NCBI GenBank assembly: GCA_905397405.1
Contig: CAJPVJ010000408.1
Span: 1-26,092 of the forward strand
Origin: Oppiella nova
Lineage: Eukaryota; Arthropoda; Arachnida; Sarcoptiformes; Oppiidae
Reading direction: 5' to 3'
Length of the DNA: 26,092 nucleotides
The notes under the pieces were generated by a model, which saw only the letters and a program-made list of their open reading frames with translations, made no database searches and was not told the DNA's origin. The first letter of the stretch is position 1. Every line of letters starts with the position of its first letter. Positions 1-9,655 of the stretch are shown piece by piece. The position numbers and the translations under genes were made by a program.

Positions 1-735
1 ATATTCTTAATTTAACATGCTTTACCTATATAATCATGTAGGTTTTAATTAAATAAGAGTTGTACAGCGAGTGACACCCCATTGTAAAACATGCTTAAAT
101 ATTTAGTATTTATCACTCAATGTGGGACTTAAGAATACTGTTCAATATCCCACGCTAATCTTAGAGAGATTGCTTACAATGCGTAAAATATTTCATGCTA
201 ATATTGTTACGGAGGCGTAACTTTAGTTAAACTTAACACTAATATTGAGCATTGTATCATGTTAATTTCAATAACTTATGTCTGTGTTTAGAAATGAAAA
301 CTACATTAGCAAGGCCTTTTAGGCCACTTTTCTACCTTTTATATTACTTTAAATAAATGTCCTATTTTTATATAACCCTGTTCAACTTATTTATTTCTAA
401 ATCATGTAAATAGACTTAAAGCTATTTAACAATATTATGGGTTTAAATTTATCTAAAAGCCATATAACAGCAATATAGTTAATGCGATATACTGTACAGA
501 TCCACAACAATGGGTTAAAAGTTTCCAAAAATTTTTTTAAAATGTTGAATATCCTATTAAATCTCAGGTTAGACTGATAAATAGTTAATAGTGATTAATA
601 TTCAACATATTTTTGCTGATATGATTAATTACATTACTTCATTTAAAATAAAATAAAAATTGATAGAAATCAATGGTTACGATTCCTCATCTCTATTTTT
701 TCATAATTATTGAATTAATTATTTAAATATATATG
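1..735. other. AT-rich intergenic stretch, nothing recognised
   Basis: No open reading frame with recognisable protein similarity, no tandem repeat and no RNA gene was seen on either strand. The sequence is AT-rich and leads into the left arm of the long inverted repeat. Confidence 0.6.
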
Positions 736-1783
736 TTATAAGGTAGTTCACGTGAAAATTATTCTGGCAAAACTTTAATAAGTTTTTGTTATGAGTCCTA
801 GCCAAAATCGGTAAAAAGTATTTTAAACATCTATTTAATGCAGTTCTTATCCAATTAGTTAAAATTTATAAAAAATTTAGTCATTAAAATCACCGGACAA
901 ACGCAAAGGTCATATGCAGAGGTCAGATCAAATGTCATAGGTCAAAATAGTTAAACACATCTTGAAGAGCAATAAATAAACTTTCATTTAAGCTATTGTT
1001 CATAAAAATCTAATCGCTTATAGAGCCAGGGTGATCTAAAATGTGACAGGATTTCCCATACTAATGACAAAAATTTTAGAAATTATTGAATATTAGTATC
1101 TCAATTTATGCGACCAATAATGCAAATAATATATATGAAAGAATTTTAAATTTATTCATATCAATAACATAATAGCAGAGGTTTGAATATTCTGCATTTT
1201 GTCCTTTATTGAGCATAAATCAAAAATTTAAAGATGTTGCCATTCTTTTATTAATTGGAATAAATTTAAAATTCTTTTATATATATTATTTGCACAGTTG
1301 GTCACATATATTAAGATACTAATATTAAATCATTTCCAAAATTTTTGTCATTAGTATGGGAAATCCTGTCACATTTTAGATCACCCTGGCTCTATAAGCG
1401 ATTAGATTTTTATGAACAATAGCTTAAATGAAAGTTTATTTATTGCTCGTCAAGATGTGTTTAACTATTTTGACCTATGACCTTTGATCTGACCACTGCA
1501 TATTACCTTTGCGTTTTTCCGTGGTTTTAATGACTAAATATTTTATAAATATTAACTAATTGGATAAGAACTGCATTAAATAGACGTTTAAAATACTTTT
1601 TACCGATTTTGGCTAAGTGTTATAACACATATTTCATGAGTAATGAAAATATTAAATATGTTTATAAAGTTGGATTAATAAATACATAGATGTTTAAAAT
1701 ACTTTTTACCGATTTTGGCTAGGACTCATAACAAAAACTTATTAAAGTTTTGCCAGAATAATTTTCACGTGAACTACCTTATA
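736..1783. repeat. Long inverted repeat (foldback element), ~430-bp arms
   Basis: The left arm (about 736-1165) reads as the reverse complement of the right arm (about 1246-1783), with an ~80-base spacer. Long stretches match exactly: for example the segment around 1017-1074 is repeated inverted around 1340-1400, and the outer ends at 740-760 match 1761-1780. Arms differ by scattered substitutions. The right arm is ~106 bases longer because of an insertion with flanking duplication (1581-1721). No open reading frame and no clear target-site duplication were found in the AT-rich flanks. It could be a foldback or MITE-like transposon or a local inverted duplication. A transcript through it would form a long hairpin. 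Confidence 0.85.
1581..1721. repeat. Insertion of an RCC1-gene fragment between two 35-bp direct copies
   Basis: Positions 1581-1615 and 1687-1721 are the same 35-base piece of the inverted-repeat arm, differing at one base. Between them, 1621-1685 is an exact 65-base reverse-complement copy of 2196-2260, an internal coding part of the RCC1-repeat gene (residues reading YNTYFMSNENIKYVYKVG and on). The left arm of the inverted repeat has one copy of the 35-base piece and no insert, so the insertion came after the repeat formed. Confidence 0.9.
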
Positions 1784-1807
1784 TTTATTAAACGGTATAT
1801 TAAATAT

Positions 1808-1813
1808 TTTTAT
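1808..1813 (-). promoter_or_regulatory. Candidate polyadenylation signal for the RCC1-repeat gene
   Basis: AATAAA on the minus strand, about 35 bases after the stop codon of the RCC1-repeat gene. A second AATAAA lies at 1784-1789. Assignment is by position and motif only. Confidence 0.4.
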
Positions 1814-1846
1814 TATTTTCACTATATTCCTGAGATCTAAATAATT

Positions 1847-2944
1847 TTAATATACAATTTCACAATACTCACATTTAAGCTTATCTAGTTTATTATTAAT
1901 CTGATGGACGAAAAAATTAAAAACATTATTTATTATTGATTTGTCATGAGAATTTCGATATGCTACTAAATCGATTGTATCTGGAGTTGCATGATGTTTG
2001 TCAAGACAGTATAGCAGACTATTATCGTAATCTGTTTTAATAAATTCACCATCTTCATTAAAATATTCAATTCCATTTGTTGTAGTTATTATTTCAACCA
2101 TTTTTCGTTTGGACGCAATGAAAGTTGATTTGAAATCAATTATCGTGGTTGAATTAATTTTGTGAATATCAGGATTTGTATTAAGAAATTCTTCAGTATT
2201 TATTAATCCAACTTTATAAACATATTTAATATTTTCATTACTCATGAAATATGTGTTATATTTGTTTCCGACAACAATACTTCTTATATTATATAAGGAC
2301 TCAATTAATCGAGGCTCACGGACCTTATCCAAAGACCTTTTATGACCCAGGTTAGCTAGTGCATTAAATCCCCAACTATATACTTTATTGTCCTGTGTAA
2401 TTGCGAATGAACAATTCAAACCAGCGTAAATTGATTTAATAGAACATGCTTCATTAAATTTCAACAAAGTTGGTTCGTGTATTTGTGTTAAGTTAGAGCC
2501 AATTCCTAATTCACCACTCTCATTTGAACCCCACGCATATACGAGGCCGGTTGCTGTTAGTACCATAGCGTGTCTCAAACCGCAACAAACTTGATTGATA
2601 GTCAAATTGTCAAAAAACGAAATTTTTTGTGGTTTATGCAATCCAAATGTTGTACACGCTAGTGCGAAATTTTGATTATCGCCCCAACCGTATAAATAGT
2701 TGTCGTCAGTGATTGCCAGTGCAAAGTTTGAACCTATAATTATTTGTTGAATTTTAAGCCCGGACAGATATTCTACGGTAATAGGCTCCCCAACATATTT
2801 GTCTCGCCCTAATCCGAGAAGGGCAACATAATTTTCACCGATGCCGTACATAATATCGTCTTGAGTTAACCATAATAAATTGTCGCCTCTTGCATCGCAA
2901 AATGCATGAAATAGTTTAATTTTGCTAAACGTAACTTGATCCAT
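1847..2944 (-). CDS. RCC1-repeat (regulator of chromosome condensation-like) protein
   Basis: An uninterrupted 365-residue frame. Roughly residues 20-250 contain RCC1-type blades, seen as the recurring pattern of a YGWG or YAWG core plus a G-x-G turn: LYGWGDNQN, VYAWGSNESGELGIG and VYSWGFNALANLG, each preceded by a buried I..G..(H/N)..A(I/L)T strand. RCC1 propellers serve as protein-interaction or exchange-factor scaffolds. This one looks shorter than the canonical seven-blade propeller, and the last ~110 residues show no BTB domain, unlike the RCBTB proteins it otherwise resembles. I chose the ATG at 2944; an in-frame ATG at 2986 would add a hydrophobic 14-residue extension that looks like translated AT-rich leader. 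No intron is needed. It is divergently oriented to the kinase gene. Function is unknown. Confidence 0.75.
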   Translation of the reverse strand: MDQVTFSKIKLFHAFCDARGDNLLWLTQDDIMYGIGENYVALLGLGRDKYVGEPITVEYLSGLKIQQIIIGSNFALAITDDNYLYGWGDNQNFALACTTFGLHKPQKISFFDNLTINQVCCGLRHAMVLTATGLVYAWGSNESGELGIGSNLTQIHEPTLLKFNEACSIKSIYAGLNCSFAITQDNKVYSWGFNALANLGHKRSLDKVREPRLIESLYNIRSIVVGNKYNTYFMSNENIKYVYKVGLINTEEFLNTNPDIHKINSTTIIDFKSTFIASKRKMVEIITTTNGIEYFNEDGEFIKTDYDNSLLYCLDKHHATPDTIDLVAYRNSHDKSIINNVFNFFVHQINNKLDKLKCEYCEIVY

Positions 2945-2989
2945 TTTTAAAATTAACTCACATACAATATAAAATAAATAACACAATAA

Positions 2990-4586
2990 TATATAAACCT
3001 ACGCAGCTATACAAAAACTCTTAACTTTACCTGAATTTTTATTACTTTATGATCTTATACTTTATAGATAATATTAATTTTTATTTATTATATTTATGTT
3101 TGTATTAAATAGTCCATAGCAACAAATGCTAAATGAGTGCGAAACGTGTAAATTAGTGTTTTACCAAATTATAACTCACAACAGTAGCTTTTAATTTATC
3201 AAAATTAACTTTTAATATTACTATATAATTAAGCTAACACTTTAATTTATCAATTTAAAATTTCACAACCATTTGCACCCGTGGGTCCATAGTAACAACA
3301 TAATTGGTAAAAATCTTATAATTAGGCTATTTAAAACACGGTAAGATCTTTATTAATGAGATTTATTTCATTATATTGTATAAGTATTTTATAATTTATT
3401 AGTTTATAGGATTCATTAAAAGTATAAATTGAAAAATATATCCACATTAATAATAATTATAAATATGATTAACTATTGCAATCCTTACATTTATAACCCA
3501 TAATTTAAACAGTCAAATTGTTTGATAACATTTTATTGCAGTTGATGTATTAGAAACGAGAAATGTATAAAACAAAATGCAGTACCTTTTCATACATCCT
3601 CTCCCGCCCTTCCAATCACTTCAATCCCCTCATTTTGCCCTTCCCTCCAGTTATCTCCTCAAACGGATTTCCAACTAATTTCACTTTACAAAACCAATAC
3701 AAATATATATCATTTTGATTGTGATAACATAAAATATTATATGTTTACATGGAACACCGATAAATATCTAAAATTTATAACATTACAAATTTATTCTATG
3801 AACGTTTAACTGTAAATGTGTTTTATAACGTTGTTTTCTAACATTGGTTAGATAATATTAATAGAAGTATAAACAAGGTTTGCATGTAATATTATTAACC
3901 CCATATTTAGAGTTAAACGATTATATGATTGTAATGTCTTCTATATACTGTATATGTCGATGATATTATATATTAAGCGGAAATATAAGAAATTAAATTA
4001 TTCTGTTTAATTAACGATATAAGAAAATTCTGTTCATGGTGTCATTATTAATATTTCACAATAAATTTTCACCATGCTCACCAAAATATGAATTAAATAG
4101 GTACACGTTTAATAATTTTTTAATAAATTGCATGTTAAGTAAATTCACATACAATTCATAACGATTTTTATACATCTAATTATGTTTATTTATTTTAAAA
4201 AATAATTCAATGCTTATTAAGCTATAAATTACTGTAGAAATACTGTATCTTAGTGATTTTATCTTTAGTAATATATCGTAGTGGTAATCATTTGTAGTTT
4301 ATCTGTAGGTTGCAGTTTGTAGTTTAAACTGTTATAAATACATTGTGTACAGTATTTTGTATTTTATTTTTAATTTTTAAAATTATATGAATAGGGAATA
4401 TGGTTTTGTTCATAATTAGTTAGCTGTAAACAATACCAATAGATTTATAAGTTATAATTGTATTTGGTATCCGTTTATAGAAACCAACTGATTATAATTA
4501 TTGTTATAAATTATTGCACACATACCTGATGTTTTTTTGTAAATCATTACTATAAAGCAATTTCTTATGTCTACTTAATAAGCATA
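2990..4586. other. AT-rich intergenic region between divergent genes
   Basis: About 1.6 kb without a credible coding frame. It must hold the promoters of the RCC1-repeat gene (minus) and the kinase (plus), but no specific element could be assigned. A C+T-rich patch at roughly 3596-3660 stands out from the AT-rich background. Confidence 0.6.
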
Positions 4587-5926
4587 ATGGCAACAAATTC
4601 AAATATAAATGAATTGCCACTATTATCAAAATGGAGTACATTTGGCGACCCTCCCGAAATAGGATCAGGTGGAAATGGTCAAGTTTATAAAGTTGATTTA
4701 ATCAATGGAGTATTTGCTTTCAAGGTCATACCAATAATAGGTAATTATGATTTTTCTTAGTATTTAAGTGAGCAAGTAGACTAGTCATCTCATAGACGTG
4801 TCAGTATTCCCAAAATTCAGAATATTCTAATAACATGCACAAATTGCACTGGATTGTGGTCTTAGTTTTATTAATAAAATAGTCAAACAGTTACAATACA
4901 AATGAACATGTTATACTCAAGTATATGATGATCTGGTTAGATATTAAGAAACTAATTTTAATTAGTTATATATCAAAAGTTGGTAATTCTATATATAATT
5001 ATACTCATTATTTCAAATGTTTATTAAATTTAAAAGCAATATTTTTAACAATATTATTGTAGACTACTTTCAACACTAGATTATTTTGATAATAAAATAT
5101 TACATAATCTACTATTATAAAGCTCAAAAAAATCGAAAGTATCGCGAACAAGATATGTTAAGCAGGATCGCCCACGATAACGTCGTTAAGTATTATGAGC
5201 ACTGGCGCGAGCAGGGTGATCCAGAAAAAGTTATTATTCAAATGGAGTATTGCGAATGGGGTAACTTGTTTACACTATTAAACCCTAAGAGGCAATTATT
5301 TAGAAATTCACCAATATGTCATGTTGAATATTTTATTGCGTGGAATATATTTTCGGAAATTGTACAAGGTGTTCAATATCTACACTCACTTGACCCCCCG
5401 ATTGTACATAGAGACTTGAAGCCATCGAATATTTTAATACAACCTCACGGTAAATGGTGGATTAAAATTGGTGACTTTGGTCTGGCTAAGTTTCACGAAA
5501 TATCAATTAACAATACTACCAATGCCGGACCTATCATATATATGGCGCCTGAGATAGGTAAGCATGGTGGAAAATATAATATCAAAGTTGACATCTACAG
5601 TATGGGTATTATGGCGTCGCGCAATATATTTCCAATTAATTTAAACAAGTAACATTTATTTAGATATTAGATCACCGTTGTAAAATTGTTTATTTAATAG
5701 GCCACACCCTTTTCAACAATTGCAAGATTTAATCAAGCGAATGGTCACCAGGCAGAGTAAAAACAGGCCAACCGCTTCTGACGTATTAAATAACATTAAA
5801 AGTCAACCGATTATGTTTAATCGTGACGATATTAATAATGATCACGTTAATTTAAATAAATTAGTAACAAGTTCCGAATTAAAAGCTTATTTTGATCACA
5901 AAATTAATTTAGACCTTGATAACTAA
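4587..5926 (+). CDS. Protein kinase, eIF2-alpha-kinase/NEK-like, three exons
   Basis: Exons 4587-4740, 5123-5648 and 5701-5926 join in frame (phases 1 and 2, GT..AG borders; introns of 382 and 52 bases) into 301 residues. Visible kinase parts: glycine loop GSGGNGQVYKV (26-36), ATP-binding Lys46 in FAFKV, a likely helix-C Glu60 in YREQDML, catalytic HRDLKPSN with HRD at 147-149, DFG at 169-171, MAPE ending at residue 195, and the RPTASDVL end of the lobe. It is therefore a potentially active RD kinase. The VVKYYEHW strand resembles eIF2-alpha kinases; assignment within the kinases is uncertain. Odd: between DIYSMGI (helix F) and the final helices there are ~25 fewer residues than usual. No regulatory domain is attached. 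AATAAA signals follow at 5982 and 5991. Confidence 0.8.
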
Positions 5927-5981
5927 ATTCTCATATTATGCACTAAAACTACGAATGTTGTTGAAATAACATATTAAACTA

Positions 5982-5996
5982 AATAAAGCAAATAAA
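5982..5996 (+). promoter_or_regulatory. Polyadenylation signals after the kinase gene
   Basis: Two AATAAA hexamers (5982-5987 and 5991-5996) lie 56-70 bases past the kinase stop codon, on the coding strand. Confidence 0.45.
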
Positions 5997-6022
5997 TTAC
6001 AGCAAAAACTATTTTAATTTAA

Positions 6023-6367
6023 TATGCTCACAGAAAAATTGTATTTATTGTATTCCTTATATTGGTATTAGTTTTCATTGAATTAAATATCAAACAATTG
6101 TATCGTTTGGAGAGAATTTCGCAACAATTGATGGATTGTGTGGGAAGTGCTCTCCAGAGGAGAAATGGCTTATGTATTGGAGATGTGCTGAAAGACCTCT
6201 TATGTGCGGACTATAAGCAGTCACTACTGACCGGAAGTATAACCCAAATATACATCACAAGCGATGACTTCAACGCCGCGTTTGAGTCCATACTGAAGAG
6301 GTGTCCAAACGTACAGTCATTGCATTTGAATGAATGCCTACTCGACCGGAACGGTATAAACAGATGA
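6023..6367 (+). pseudogene. Truncated F-box protein fragment
   Basis: The frame from 6023 to the stop at 6367 contains LNIKQLYRLERISQQLMDCV and GSALQRRN, closely similar to residues 17-44 of the intact F-box gene at 16623-17591. It continues through CADYKQSL, FESILKRC and LHLNECLLDRNG, matching the paralogue up to its residue ~100. It then stops; the paralogue runs on for more than 200 further residues of leucine-rich repeats. At the 5' end there is no in-frame ATG: the ATG at 6024 reads MLTEKLYLLY in another frame, so a frameshift separates it from the rest. It is best read as a 5' fragment of a duplicated F-box gene that has lost its repeats and its start. A short expressed protein is possible but unsupported. 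Confidence 0.75.
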
Positions 6368-6507
6368 AAATAGTTTATCCTTATATAAATTTTAAAATTC
6401 TTCATTATTTATAAATATTTCTGACTTTTATAAGATTATTTAATTTGTCTTATTTTACTAATCAATAGTGTATATACAGTACTCGTGAGTTACTTGTAAT
6501 AAATGTG

Positions 6508-6513
6508 TTTATT
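6508..6513 (-). promoter_or_regulatory. Polyadenylation signal of the S28 peptidase gene
   Basis: AATAAA on the minus strand, 28 bases after the peptidase stop codon. Confidence 0.5.
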
Positions 6514-6541
6514 AAGTCTGTAATGCTAGCAAACAATACAA

Positions 6542-8479
6542 TTATTTGAGAAATTCTTGCAATTCATTTGTAATCAAATTGTGGGCATCCCTTAGACTCT
6601 GGGTCTCATTGGCCGAGTAGATCATATCAGCGCCATGGGCTTGACCTGAGATCATCACGGCTTTGGTGCTGTTATTGAGGTCGTGGAGTACACCCAACGC
6701 GTGGTACGGATCCAGTGAGCCGTTAGGGAAGACTACGTTTGTCACATTGGGCTGACGGCCTCCGTAGTAGGTGTTAGTGGTGTCCACCGCTTTCTGTATG
6801 GTTTGGGGCGTGATTTGCGACCCAAACACGTCGTTACAGATTTGATTGTAAAAGTGGACGGGCACGTTGTGGCCAAATATACAGTCTTTCACATTGGTTG
6901 TCCAGAAGTAACCGAATTCAGTGCACATCTGATAAAACCATTGTCTCGCTGTTTGTCAAAATAAATGATTCAAATATAATTCATAAAACTTATTTAACTG
7001 TACCCTGGCCTAATAACCTATTTAATAGTTAATTATATTTGACTCAAGTTTATAATTGCTATAATAATATAATACATACCTCCAACCCCTATCTTAATCG
7101 TGTGATCCAATGACTTAACCATGTCAGTGAACTTGATATCACTGCAATTATAACCTGGTAAACCGTTCACTTTAGCATATCTTTGCAACGGAGTGCCAAC
7201 ACTCGAGTCATTCATTGTGCGACAAATACCATCGATGCCCGCATTGTGCTGAACGGCAGCGCCTATTGTTACCGACAAAGTGAATGTCAAATAAGCGACG
7301 TCTAGGCTGTCGGTGCCGTTAAAGGTATCGCACAGATTCAACATTTGTCGCACTTTTTTCACCCCTTCCGGTGTTGTCAGCAATTCGTCCAATGCTTGCG
7401 TGGCTTCCCTTAAAATGCAATCAAAAATTATTTCCAATTGTAGTCCATTTGCATCCCTTTCCCCATAACCCATACCTAATATTCTGTGAGCACTCCGTTC
7501 CCAATGAGTCGCTAACGACACCGAAATACTCTTTGAAGTCCACTTCAGCCAACACGGGAGCGCTGGACGCTATGGCACCGACAGCTATGTTGGGGTACTT
7601 CTCCACTTCAGCCAACACGGGAGCGCTGGACGCTATGGCACCGACAGCTATGTTGGGGTACTTCTCTCTGAACCAGGCGGCCAATGATCCGGCATAAGAG
7701 CCCCCAAACACAACCACTTTGCCTGAAAGTGACAACTTTTTGGTCAAATACTGTAAGATCTCCGCCGTGTCGGCCAACGCCTGTTCACTGGACAGGTATT
7801 TAAGGTGTTCAACGGTTGTGTCGTTGAAAGGTTGGGACTCTCCGTAATACCGGTGCTCTAATAATACTAGAAATGCATTGAATTGTTTGGCACTTTGCAC
7901 TACATAACTGGCGCTACTGGTGATCCACTCGGGACTGGCGTTTGCCTCCCCCTCTATATACACAAATACCGGTCCACCAGATTTGTAGTGGGAATCGTCG
8001 GTGTAATAGATCTATTCAATAGTATCATGATAATGTTATTTTATACTCAAGGTCGTTTTAAATGTGGATTAATTTACTAATTATTAGAATATTATGAAAG
8101 TATTATACAAGTATTATACAAGTATTATACAAGTATTATACAAGTTCCTATTCATAATAAGTTATAAATAAATTATATTTTATAATTATTAATTTTTAAA
8201 AATATTATTTAATTATACACAAAATTAATATAAAATTTGAAAAAGGTGATTTGAAACCTGTTTGAAAGTGCGGTTATCTTTAGCGTCCAAATGGTTGAGT
8301 CTCTGGTCATAGTATTGCGGTTTAATTTCCTTAAGTACTTCATCCGGATCAGGAACGGGTGGTCTAACCATACCAAACATGCCGTTGGGTCGACCCCTAA
8401 CCATAGTCAGCCTATTTGTAAGCTCTCCATTAACGTAGAAATTTAGAAAAGTTACAATAAATATAATATACAGATTCAT
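6542..8479 (-). CDS. Serine carboxypeptidase, family S28 (PRCP/thymus-specific serine protease-like)
   Basis: Four exons on the minus strand, 8479-8258, 8011-7476, 7408-7080 and 6948-6542, join in phase (0, 2, 1) at GT..AG borders into 497 residues, the usual family length. Residues 1-18 form a hydrophobic signal peptide, so the enzyme should be secreted or lysosomal. S28 enzymes cleave after proline or small residues in peptides. Visible marks: YYDQRLNHLDAKDNRTFKQ near the N-terminus, GGPVFVYIEGEA, LEHRYYGES, the nucleophile elbow GGSYAG (Ser179), SSAPVLAEVDF, CTEFGYF, the acid in NGSLDPYHALG (Asp442) and the base in GQAHGADM (His467). The triad is complete. The odd feature is an exact 21-residue tandem repeat (EKYPNIAVGAIASSAPVLAE plus V) just after the elbow. 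ASSAPVLAEVDFKEYF resembles the thymus-specific branch. Without the extra copy the protein would be a normal active-looking enzyme. Confidence 0.9.
7541..7666 (-). repeat. Exact 63-bp in-frame tandem duplication in the S28 gene
   Basis: 7541-7603 and 7604-7666 are identical. The unit is 21 codons, so the frame is kept and the protein gains a second EKYPNIAV...SAPVLAEV block in the core strand and loop after the catalytic serine. Confidence 0.95.
8100..8144. repeat. 11-bp tandem repeat, four copies, in S28 intron 1
   Basis: The unit TATTATACAAG is repeated four times without change from 8101 to 8144, inside the first intron (8012-8257) of the S28 peptidase gene. It looks like replication slippage. 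Confidence 0.9.
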
Positions 8480-9080
8480 TTTAAATAATATTTAATTTTA
8501 TAAATTATACAAAAATTGTATAAAATTAATTTCTGTGGCTTTAATGCTTAAATGCTCTTTATATAGTCATTATAATCATAATTTTTATCAAGATTTACAG
8601 TACTTTAGGATCTCATTTAATATTGATAGTATATAGATTAACTCATAATTGTTACTAATATTTATAGTACTTTGGGATCACACTTAATTATTGATACAGT
8701 ATCATATAGATTAATTTTCAAGTACTGTATTTGTTGCACCTGTTATTTGTAATGACATTATTTTATGAAAGGTAAAGATGGCATTTTTATAATAATACAG
8801 TAATAATGCAATAGCTATTGTACAAATCATATGAGAATATAATTATGATTAATGTTACAGAAAGGTAAAACATATATTTTTATTAAGAATAATATTAATT
8901 ATTTTTTCACAATTAATTACAACATTATATCAATATAAATTTATATATTATATACCAGACTCAACCAAGGAGTCAAACTTGGTGTCATATTTATTAGCTA
9001 GATCAAATTGGGTGTAAAATTAAATTTTATTGTTTAGACTCGTATTTGATTTGTGTCTAAATATTTGAATACATTTTTAG
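8480..9080. other. Intergenic, with one degenerate ~80-bp tandem pair
   Basis: No coding frame. Between about 8595 and 8715 a segment containing AGTACTTTGGGATC-like and ATATAGATTA motifs occurs twice with a spacing of about 75-80 bases and many differences. Nothing else was recognised. Confidence 0.5.
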
Positions 9081-9470
9081 GTTACGGGGCGACAGAGGGG
9101 GGCGGCGGTGCGATAGAGGGGGGCGGCGGTGCGATACCCAATCACTGGGAAGCCCTGGCATATAATACAACCGGCATTCCCGTAGTGGACTGTCATATGA
9201 AGTTAGTCGACTGGCCAGTGAGCGGCTATTTAGCCACAGATAAGCCCAACCCTAGGGGAGAGCTATTGATAGGCGGATATTAAATGTCGAACTGACGGCC
9301 GAGTCGTTTACGACAGATAGTCGGGGCGTCCAGTGGTTCCGGACGGGAGATATCGTTGGTGTTGACCGACGGCTCGTTTCGCATCATTCATAGGAACAAA
9401 GATTTGGAAAAACTCGTCAAAAAAGTATATCTCATTTGGAAAAGAGGGCCTATTTTTGTTAGCCAGCAAC
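9081..9470 (+). pseudogene. Long-chain acyl-CoA synthetase (ACSL-type) exon relic
   Basis: After a 3' splice-site-like TTTTTAG the sequence encodes GYGATEG, then TGIPVVDCHMKLVDW, GYLATDKPNPRGELLIGGY, then in another frame ELTAESFTTDSRGVQWFRTG, then LTDGSFRIIHRNKDLEKLVK, and finally YISFGK. This is the order of AMP-binding motifs in ACSL enzymes (the A5 TE motif, GELLIGG, WFRTGDI, DRKKDLVK, GEYISLGK), which activate fatty acids to acyl-CoA. At least three frameshifts and a stop at 9281-9283 break it. No ATP-binding P-loop exon or other upstream exon is present in the preceding 600 bases. It is an isolated decayed exon, also carrying a 21-base tandem duplication at 9095-9136. Confidence 0.85.
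9095..9136 (+). repeat. 21-bp tandem duplication in the ACSL relic
   Basis: 9095-9115 and 9116-9136 are identical, giving EGGGGAI twice right after the GYGAT motif. Functional enzymes have one such turn. Confidence 0.9.
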
Positions 9471-9534
9471 TTGTTGTTTGCATTTAATTGTGGTTTAATT
9501 TATGCATTAAGTTATTAATCTTTTTGTTATTGTG

Positions 9535-9535
9535 T

Positions 9536-9576
<41 letters not shown>
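9535..9576. repeat. (GT)n-(GA)n compound microsatellite
   Basis: About 9 GT units followed by about 12 GA units, ending in ATTACTAA. It lies about 80 bases beyond the 3' end of the F-box pseudogene. Confidence 0.95.
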
Positions 9577-9655
9577 TTACTAAACACCTCTTCAGTACTC
9601 AAAAAAATTGAAAGTCTTTATTAAACTTTTTATGTAATAATTGGTACAAAATATT

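Noticed and set aside
2945-2986. Upstream ATG adding 14 hydrophobic residues to the RCC1-repeat protein as a signal peptide
   Set aside because: RCC1-repeat proteins are usually cytosolic or nuclear and the extension is A+T-rich leader-like; the inner ATG is the better start, though this is not certain.
7371-7697. 108-residue plus-strand frame with an internal repeat (STSANTGALDAMAPTAMLGY)
   Set aside because: It is the antisense of the S28 peptidase and its repeat is just the 63-bp duplication read backwards.
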